NCBI GenBank assembly: GCA_950022295.1
Contig: OX465596.1
Location: 123,918,501 to 123,982,500 of the forward strand
Origin: Bromus sterilis
Lineage: Eukaryota; Streptophyta; Magnoliopsida; Poales; Poaceae
Length of the DNA: 64,000 nucleotides
Direction: 5' to 3'
Part shown: piece by piece, positions 55,643 to 64,000 of the stretch
How the letters are laid out: the number at the start of each line of letters is the position of its first letter
How positions within the stretch are numbered: the stretch's first letter is position 1
The notes under the pieces: model-generated
The model's database searches: none
Seen by the model: the letters and a program-made list of their open reading frames with translations, nothing else
What the model was told of the DNA's origin: nothing
Translations under genes and position numbers: made by a program

Positions 55643-57862
55643 GATGTCATGACACTTTCAGTGGCTCCATGCCATGTTTGCTCTGCAAAGTGAGTGTTGT
55701 AGCCTCTTGAGTTGTCACCTTCCACAGTGGCCATGGTGCCAGGCCAAATGCACGCCCTGGACACGTTGTGGCCTGGGTGACCACGCATGTGGCGCATCCT
55801 GCTCGCGTCCAGCTAGGTGTTTGCACTGTGCCCTGCTTTCCCGCGTCCGTTTCCCCTTGTTTGATCATGTCTTTCGTGATGCCCAAGCTGGTCCTGACCA
55901 CCGCGTGACAGCTCGCCTTGTTTTGTTCCTGTTGGACGCCGGTGTTGACACGAGGTTCGCCATGGCCTGGCGCCGCGTGTCCATGGCCTCAAAGCTTCGC
56001 CGGTCTTATCCCGAGCCCTCCCCGGGCTATAAGTGGAGCAGCCGAGCCATATCGCAGCACCAGCAGCGCAGCCCCTCCCCCTACCCCTCAAGCTTTGCCT
56101 CGCCCTGGCACCGCCATGGCCGAAGTCGCCGACGGCCGCACCTCATCATGGCCTCGGCCTCGCACCCCCTCCACCCCGAAGCCTCCCAGCCCACGGCCCC
56201 GGGCCCTTCCCCGATAGCTCGCCCCGCCGCCTCCCTCGTCTCCAGCGGAGGAACCACCGCCAGCCCGGCCGGGCCTTGGAGACGCCCGCCGCCACCGTGC
56301 CATGGTTGTGTGGGGGGGGGGGCAGCGCTGCCAGCCACCCCGCGCGGCCTGGCGACCTCCGGCGGGCGAGCCTCGGCGAGCCGCGTCCGGTGGGCACGCC
56401 GGCGCCCCCACCCGGGCCCGCAACCGTCAACGAGCGCTGGCCCAGGCCACCTCTGCCCACGTCGCGATCTAGAGAGGAGAACAGAGGAGTTGAAGCAGAG
56501 GAGGTCCTGACCGACGGGTCCCACCCGTAAGAGAGAGGAGTCCCCAGGCCCCGCATGTAAGTGCCTCCAGATCTGGGCCGCGCTGGAAACGTATTCCACG
56601 GAATACGCTTTCCCTATAGAGAAAGCGTACTCCACTGCTGCGTTGAAGGAAATACGCTTTCCCCATGAGGAGGCGTACTCTCGGGCTACTTCAGCGGGAA
56701 ATACGATTTACCTTCGGTGGAAACGTATTCCGCAGAATACGCTTTCTCTCTGTAGCGATGAAGCAGTCATGTTGTGGACGTTCACCCGATAAGCACAGTT
56801 TTCTGCCTATCGAACAAACGTCCGTAACTTCGTGACCGTAACTCCGATCGAGGTGATTCAAAAGCCCAGGTTCACAGTTTACCCATCCCGTCCCGTTGGC
56901 GCAATTTTCATGATGTGTTTGCATTGTGAAATTTACCCTTTTGCCCCCAGTTGTCGTTAGGCTTCGCCGGAGAACCGTCGGTCCCGTCAAATCTTTTCGG
57001 AAGGTGATCGCATGTCCGCCCGACTTATTCTTCGACCCCCCCAGGCAAGCAAGCCATCTGATATATTCTCTAAAGCATCGTTCCATGTGTTCTTGTGTGT
57101 TTAAAAAATGTGATGATGCCATGTTGCTTTAACGATGAATTAAACCCTGATCTGTTAACTGGACTTGACATGCTTATGCCATGCTTGCGTGATATGTTTA
57201 TATTCGATCATGCTGTGTTCACCCCTGAGTATCATGCTTATGTTGTTTATACATTACCTACTTGCTATGATAAGTTAAAAATGATCATGCCATGTTTACT
57301 GGTTAATATCATGCCAATGATTGTTTATGTCATATGCCGTTCATGTTGATCGTATCCCTGTTGTATTTATGATTAGATCGTATGCCTTCACTAGGCTTTT
57401 ATGATAACATGTTGTACTAGTATATCTATGATATATTTTGTTGCTATGCTTGATCATATGTTGCTCAGTTGATATTGTTGATGGGATTGGACCGGAGTAA
57501 CTGTTGATCAAGTGCCACCGAACCGAGCTCTATTCGTGAAGCCACATTTGCCTGAATGGGCAGGCCTTGCCTTGGGCTATCGTTGTGCCTTCTATGGGTA
57601 TCACCAAAGAGGGAGGATTGTGCATGCACGCTACCCTGGCCCGGTAGGTGGTGATAATCTCGACATCCAGGGTTATTTACCTGGGGGTCCCTGTGGGGGG
57701 GGCAAAGTTTATGGACCACGTGATGATCAGGGCCATGTGATTGTCAGTGTCTGGAGGACACAGGGATACCCAAGACAGTACGTCGGTGATACCGTAGGGA
57801 GGTTATGCGGTTATACCGTACCGAGGTATGATGTCTACGCACGCTTCTATTCTTGTAGACTA
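55643..57862 (+). mobile_element. Giant-LTR-type fragment
   Basis: Starts directly at the CACTA border. It has a TATAAGTGGAGC box (about 56030) followed by a GC-rich leader (to 56560), a block of alternating inverted motifs (56585-56750), and an AT-rich stretch with repeated CATGCTTATG / CCATG words (57090-57470). This layout resembles 59917-64000. The long plus-strand frame over the leader has high-GC, proline-rich composition and no recognisable domain. Its 3' end is interrupted by the LTR at 57863. Confidence 0.45.
56585..56750. repeat. Four pairs of alternating inverted 13-14 bp motifs
   Basis: GGAAACGTATTCC (56585), GGAATACGCTTTCC (56600), GAAAGCGTACTCC (56621), GAAATACGCTTTCC (56649), AGGCGTACTC (56671), GAAATACGATTTACC (56698), GGAAACGTATTCC (56719) and GAATACGCTTTCTC (56735) alternate between the two orientations. 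Confidence 0.85.
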
Positions 57863-59280
57863 TGTTTGGCCTCCAGACGCAGAGGTTTGTAGGACAGCGG
57901 CAATTTCCCTCAAGTGGATGACCTAAGGTTTATCGAACTCAGGGAAGTAGAGGGTGAAGATGGTCTCTCTCCAGCAACCCTGCAATTAAGATACAAGAAG
58001 TCTCTTGTGTCCCCAACACACCTAATACAACTAGGAGTTGTATAAGTGCACTAGTTCGGCGAAGAGATGGTAAAATATAGGTGATAGGTATGGCAAAACG
58101 AAGTAATATAAATCTGTAATAAAAAGTGCAGCAAAGAAACAAGTGGTAAACGTGAGCACAAATGGTATTGCAATGGTGGAAACAAGGCCTAGGCTTCATA
58201 TTTTCACTAGTGGCATGTCGCAACAACATTAACATAGTCTAATCACATGATAATTCCCATAAAACATGCAATGGAGACGTACTCAGAGGACATTCCTTTG
58301 TGGTCAAGAGAAGAAGAGAATTGTGTAGGGCTACAAAAGCACACCTCAGAGTTCGCAGTTCCCATCTATGGATTTCCCAATGTCACCGCGGCCATCCAAA
58401 GGGAGTACCACAATCACCACAACATATCTAAAGGATAGTCAAAGACAAGCACCAAGAGACTCTCAATCTTCAATCCACACACAAAAGAGAAATCACTCAT
58501 GAAAATATTCTTCTAACCCATGTCCAATAGACCGCTGTCATCATGGTCTCGGGGATTATACTAGATAAGATCAAGTGAGTACACCAATCCAATACATAGA
58601 AGAAGGGGAAACATCATGGGATCATCCTAGATTAACATAGCCTATGATCACAATGAAGATCACATCATGGGAGAGATAATTGACCATATAGCTACTGTTA
58701 GAAACCTTAGCCCCGAGGGGAACTACTCGCACATCATGGAAGGAGGAAGCAATGTCGATGGAGATGAATCCGAGGGCACTTCCCCGTCCCGGCAGGGTGC
58801 CGACACAGGAATTCTGGTCCCCCCAAACTTGGTGGCGATGGCGGCGGAGATCGGAATTGATTCTGGAGAAAAGGGTTCTGGAATCAGGGTTTTCGCGACG
58901 CGAGTAAAAATAAGGGCCAAGGGGGAGTCTGAGGCGGTGCCCAGGGGGTCCAGGAGGGTACCCGGCGCGGCCTACCCCTAGGCCGCGCCCACAGGCCGCC
59001 TCGACGACTGGTGGGGCCCCTCTGGCTCTCCTTCGGGCGTAAGGAAGCTTTTGGAACGCTGATTATATATATATTTTTTCGGCTTTTTTCTGGCACTTTA
59101 AGTAATGGGAAAACCTGAAATAAAAAAACAGCAGAAAAAAAACTGGCTCTGTGGTGCACTGAGTTAATAGGTTAGTCCAAATATGATCAAAAGTGTATGA
59201 AAGTGTATCAATATCATAGCAATATCACACAAAACATGCATGGAGCAAGCAGAAATTATAGATATGTCTTGGACGTATCA
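57863..59280 (-). repeat. 3' LTR of a minus-strand retrotransposon
   Basis: 1418 bp. On the minus strand it starts TGATACGTCCAAGACATATC (59280) and ends GGAGGCCAAACA (57863). A polypurine tract (AAGCTTGGGGATGT on the minus strand, 59294-59281) precedes it. GTGGATGACCTAAGGTTTATC-type sequence near 57915 is common in Triticeae LTRs. The adjoining 5-mer GACTA (57858-57862) would be the target duplication; its partner is not visible. Confidence 0.75.
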
Positions 59281-59916
59281 ACATCCCCAAGCTTAATTCC
59301 TGCTCGTCCTCGAGTAGGTAAATGATAACAAGCATAATTTCTGTGGTGACATTCTAGGAACCATATAAGAACTTTGAAAGTAAAGCAATCAAAGCATGCA
59401 ATTCAATTGAACTCATAACAAGTAAGAGTCTATATTAGCATTGACACAAGCAACAAAAGAGAAAAGGGTGCAAGAGCTCTCACTGTCCGTGACTCGAATG
59501 TCTCCAAATGGTGTTTGCGTGCAAGAAAGGGGATAGGGATATACGAGAGAGTAAAACATAGTTTTTATAGTTGAGAACTTAATCTACTAAAGTCTCACAG
59601 TTGTTCTTCTTTGGAATCTTATCTTGACTCATCCCCAGACCACTAGCCAGGTACAAGTCAAAATGATGCACTCCGTTTCGATATTTTGAGCACTCATGCA
59701 ATGGATGAGCGTAAGCAAGAAAGTTGACACTTAGGATGGAAAAGAGAGAAAAATGATGGAGTAGGAAGACAAAAAGGTGTGAAAACTTCACATCAATGAG
59801 GACAATCATAGGAGAGATAAATCCAAATGATAGATATGATGTGAGGAGTAGGGATTTCCATGCAACGGATGCACATATGAGCTAAGGTAAGCTCTCCAAT
59901 GGAACTAGTGGGGGTG
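59281..59916 (-). mobile_element. Interior of the same retrotransposon, truncated
   Basis: Non-coding interior next to the polypurine tract (CATCCCCAAGCTTAATTCC, CTCGTCCTCGAGTAGG). It ends where another LTR begins at 59917. No gag or pol sequence is present. Confidence 0.6.
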
Positions 59917-62900
59917 TGTAACAGCCCATGAGCAATAAATTGTAAATCAACATGAAGTTGTACTTTCTCTGATGACCTTGTAACTTGGCATGATGCTAGT
60001 GTTTATCATTTCATGTGGTGATTTAAATTTTCATTGGGATTGGATACCATTTGATTTATTTTCAATTGCTCCAAATATGGTTCAAGAAGCATGTTGGAGG
60101 ATTTGTTCCATTTGCTTTTCAACTCCCCTAGACCACAAACTTGGCCTAGCCTTTTCCATTGCAATGCTAAGGGTTTTCAAAACCTCATTTCATTTTTGCC
60201 ATCACCAAAGTGTTTTTCAAATAGAGCCCATATTTTTGTTGTTGCCAAAAATGTCCAAATAAATTTTAGAAATTGGAAAATATTCGAAGGTTCATATACA
60301 TATTTTTTGTGTGTTGAATAACCTTGTGAATATTTTTTAAAAACATTAAACCCTGTGGGATTTCTTTTCTTTTTTCCCCTCTCCCTGTTGCAGGCCCAAC
60401 CCACCTGGGCCTTTCCCTTCTTCTCGGGCTAGAGCCCATCCACGAAGGGGTACGCGGGGCCGCTGCCAGCCGTCGATCTCCATCCGACGGTGCCCCGTCG
60501 TCGTCTTTCCAGCGTGGAAAGCTTCCCCTCTCTCACGAGCGCGTCCGGCCACGGGAGGTGGAGCCCTCCGGCCAGGGAGAGCGGGAGCTCCCTATTTGAG
60601 GCCACCGGAGGCGCCCCGAGGAACCTAGGGTTCCCCTCCTCCAATTTCCCCCTTGGGTCGCCGCCGCCGCGCTCAATTTCGTCGTCCCGCTCCGCCACTG
60701 CCGCAGGTGAACAGAGCTCAATTCGCCGCCGATGATCCATGTCGTTGCCCGCGCGCTCGCCCTCCTGCAGGCCTTTCTGACTCGTTCCCATCGCCACTGT
60801 GGTTGCAGGAGCCCTGCCGCGGTCCCGCGACGTAGCACCCCCGCGGCGCAGCAGTTCTGTCTTGCTGTCGACTGTCTGCTCCGGCATCCCCTCCAAGGTG
60901 TCGAGGCCGTCCCCGAGCACCCCAAGGTGAGCCTCTGGTGCGCCCCTGCTCCCTCGTTCGCTCGCAGTAGATAGCCCCCGTAGGATTGCATTTCAGGCCG
61001 CCGTGTTGCGGGTCCCAGCCAGTCCGGTGATCACCGTGGACCTGGCGTTGCCGACGTGTGTGCGTACGTGCCCCGTGCACGTCCAGAGCGCGTCTATGGC
61101 CTCAAATGAGCACCCTTGCGCGTGCTTTGGGTCCTAGCTCCCCAGTTTCTGAAGTTGTGCGGTAGACAGTGGCGCCGCCGTGAAGTTCAGTCGCTCGTCG
61201 CATCACCGTCGGTGAACTAGGGCCTCGATCTGGAGTGCATATGCGTAGGTGGAGGTCCCATCTTCGTTTAGAACACCGTAGAGCGGCCGGAGTTGATATG
61301 TGCGCACCGCTATGTTCATCGGAAGGTCGTCGGGATCGCGTGGGTTCTGGATCTTCAGAGCCGGACGTTGCCTCTCTGATCCTGTGAGGATTCCGGCGAG
61401 GTCGAAGGGAGTTGGTGGCCATGGCATGCACCGTTGTGCAGAGGGAGGTGCCCTCTCGAGTTTCCCCGTTGTAGGTCGTGAGGAGGTGGACGGAGTTCGA
61501 CGGAAGTTGTCACCGCATTGGGTTAAGAGGGAAGGTGTCGCCTTTCTTTAGAGCTTGCACGGGTTCAGTTCAGAAGGGAGGTTGTCGCCTGGGCCTGGGA
61601 GGAGAGAAGTGGCCTTGGGCCCAAGATCCAGTCGGGTGCGGCCTTTTCTTTTTACTGTTGATTTTCTGTCTCAGCCAAGATGGGCTTGCTAGCTGGGCCG
61701 AGGAGGAGAGGAGGAGAGATGGGCCCTAGCGCCCGAGGCAGCCCATTTGGGCCAGTGCCTTTTTATTTTTCTTTTTCTTTTGTTTTTCTTTTTCAAATCT
61801 TTTCAAAAATCAAATTCAAATCTGAATTTGAATTTCAAATGCTCACTACCCCAAACATGTGTTCCAATATATGAATTTGGGGTAGTTTTGCCCACTGATC
61901 ATCGTGGTGATGTTTATTTTGCATTTTTCCCCCTCTAAATTTGTAGTGGTGGTAATTATGCAAATAGGCCCCTCATATCTTTTGTTTTTGCCCAATGCTT
62001 TTCAAAATTCAAATATGGCAATACCATATATAACTTTGGGGTTGTTTTCCCCAAGAATCAGTGTGGTGATATTTGTTTTTCCATTTGAGTTTTTGTCAAA
62101 ATGAAAGTGGTGCACTTTTGCACTCAGGCCCCAGAACTCCTTTGTATTTGCAACTGTGTTTTGCAAATTCAATTGGAGCCTTAGCTTATATGGTATTGGG
62201 GTAGAAAAATGCAAGGATTCAAATGGTGATGTCCATTTGATGTTTTGTGCAACTCAATGGACATGGTGTGATCACTTAACCATATCAAACCTTGCCTTTC
62301 TTTTCTTTGCATTCTTTCAACTTCAGTGCATGTTGAAATCTTGTTCATCTGATCATTCTAGCATTGCTCCATGTCATCTTAAACCCTTTGAAATCTCAGA
62401 TCAGCCCCTAGCATATTGTCATATGCAATGTGGTTGGATCCTTTTCTTCTGTTGTACCTTTCCGGTGTCAAATTCATAGACACCTCTTCGTCTCCGGAAT
62501 CGATGTTTTACTTTCACGCTGTAATTGCTTTTGTTAAGTTGCTTTGTTCATCATGCCATGTTGCCATGTTATTTACACCAAAATTAAGGCTATGACCAAA
62601 GTCATAAGAAAAATAAGTAATTGCATATGAAGTTGTTGACGTGTCGTCAACCCCTCCATTTAAATTTGACTAGATAGGGTCACACCATGTCTTTAAAATT
62701 TATCATCACATCCATGCTTGAGTATTGTTGATCTCGATGTTTACTCGTGTGATTTCCCTTGCCGGTACCTTACGTTAGCACTTGAGACTGCTGAGGAGAC
62801 TTACGTGGAGATTTCCGACACCGAGCCCGAGGCCCTGCTAAGTCTGCTCCGTCGACCGATTACCCAAGCAAGGGGAAGATCTATACCATTACCTTATAAC

Positions 62901-64000
62901 TTTCTGCCTACCTGCCTAGCTGTAGTCTAGAACGTTGTTTGATCCTATCCACCTTGCTTATGCCACAATCAAAATGAAACAACCATGATCCACACATCCC
63001 AGCAAAACATTGTATTGCTAAGTTACCGCTGCTTAGCCATTGCTTAGTATGATTAGGAAAAACTTGCTGCTTACCCTATACTTTGGTTGGGATATCATGT
63101 TAACAAAGAAGTTGGTTGATATTTATTATTATGATGTTAATTTATATTTGACGAAGGATGGGAGACCGGGCTGTTCCCGCCGGGTGTTTTGTTCCATTTG
63201 AGTCACCTAGGTCCCGAGTTCCGGGTATTGTGTTTCTTGACGAGCGTGCCTAATCGTGTGTGGGGTTCTATGGGGCCCCTTTGCTTACCTACCTAGCTTC
63301 GTACAATTCTAGTGGTGGCCCGAGCTGATTTACATTTGCAACGTGTGTGTGCTGGTGGTACCCCAGTTGTTTACAAACCACCCCGGGCTAGCAGGACATG
63401 TTCCTTGGCTGGCCCAACTTGACCGGCTGAGGACCCGGTCTCATATGAGAATTAACCGGCTATCCAAACCCGAGTCATACCGTAGAGGCCTATTCGAGAG
63501 CGTGGCCAGATTTTGAGTTGGGTGTCGACTCACCGGGGGCCACCTGGAGTTGTGCGTTGTTAGTTAGAGGGACTCTGACGTACCGGAGTTTCAGGCGCTT
63601 ACCCAGCCAAGCGGAAACCGGGCGTACATGCGAAGCCTATAATGGGAAGTTGGTACACCCCTGCAGGGTTAAATCTTTTTAAAAAGCCGTGTCCGCGGTT
63701 ATGGACGACTTGAGACCTACTCCTTGTTCATAGAGTAACATCAAATTGGATCATAACGAAAACTTGCCTACCGTGTGTGTGCCTTGGCTGCTTTTCTTCG
63801 TCCAGGGGGGCCGAGAGAAGATCAAGGTTGTGTTATGTTTGCCGTAAGTAGGAGGATAGAAGACTTAAGACACGATGTCACGTGAATTCTTGGATCTTAC
63901 CTCTACTCTAATAGAACGATAGCCACCATATATGCTAGTGCGTCTGCAACCTTTCCAAATACTTTGTATTATTCGTAGGAAGTTAGTTATCCTGTAATGA
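59917..64000 (+). mobile_element. Giant LTR (Sukkula/LARD-like), 5' part
   Basis: Starts TGTAACAGCCCATGAGC at 59917 and runs out of the window. It has an AT-rich first part, a GC-rich leader (60370-61500) after CTATTTGAGG near 60592, and then AT-rich sequence with repeated CAAATTCAAAT/TTGGGGT words (61790-62240). Near the end is the family block CCCCTGCAGGG..GCCGTGTCCGCGG (63659-63700), also present at about 2330 and 35150. Short frames over the leader (for example 60429-60920 minus) are GC-rich and lack domains. No gene is recognised. Confidence 0.6.

Noticed and set aside
55674..56510. 278-codon plus-strand frame
   Set aside because: It lies on the GC-rich leader of an LTR fragment, is proline- and alanine-rich without domains, and has similar long frames on the other strand.
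57512..57892. 126-codon frame with Gly/Tyr-rich protein
   Set aside because: It runs across the border between an LTR fragment and the inserted LTR at 57863, so the C-terminal part cannot be part of one gene.

Overview
The window is repeat-saturated nuclear DNA of a grass, most likely a Triticeae species (wheat, Aegilops, barley or rye). The reasons are CACTA (En/Spm) elements with CACTACTAGG ends nested in each other, Tat-type gypsy elements with an antisense gene, and very long LTRs that resemble the Sukkula/LARD type as I remember it. There is no bacterial gene organisation, tRNA, rRNA or CRISPR array. The only locus that looks like a host gene is a GRF-zinc-finger gene at 44258-49953, and it is broken by an LTR.

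Layout. 1-3178 is the 3' part of a giant LTR. 3179 to about 38156 is, by inference, one old minus-strand CACTA element (CACTA-A) split by later insertions. Its second gene (ORF2, Ulp1-like) lies at 3179-9553 and its TNP2 transposase at 21387-34429. The insertions are CACTA-B (3216-7780, target-site duplication ATA), Tat-like LTR element D (11702-21226, duplication GATGC), Tat-like LTR element E (23564-33134, imperfect 5-bp duplication), and an LTR-fragment block at 34456-37840. Element D itself carries CACTA-C (15258-17540, duplication CAA), which has the same ends as CACTA-B but different cargo.

38157-41384 is old LTR-retrotransposon debris, and 41385-44257 is AT-rich flank leading into the GRF gene. 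A 4.3-kb solo LTR (44666-48975) interrupts exon 2 of that gene; the frame is continuous if the LTR and one copy of the target duplication are ignored. Two minisatellites follow (50262-51150), then a plus-strand copy of the CACTA ORF2 (51896-54880) that runs to a CACTA terminus at 55642. The rest is a giant-LTR fragment (55643-57862), a minus-strand 1.4-kb LTR with some interior (57863-59916), and the 5' part of another giant LTR that leaves the window.

How the parts work together. CACTA-A carries the usual pair of genes, a TNP2 transposase and an Ulp1-like partner, both decayed. D and E share one plan: a gag unit reads from the 5' LTR, a multi-exon antisense gene reads from the other end, and a 67-69 bp minisatellite lies where the two converge. 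Pol is missing from both, so they look non-autonomous. CACTA-B carries a B3-like gene and a tandem array of four hairpins whose arms co-vary. CACTA-C carries a small protein with an RNase H1 hybrid-binding-type domain and a C-terminal membrane anchor. Family names are from memory; all coordinates were read by eye.
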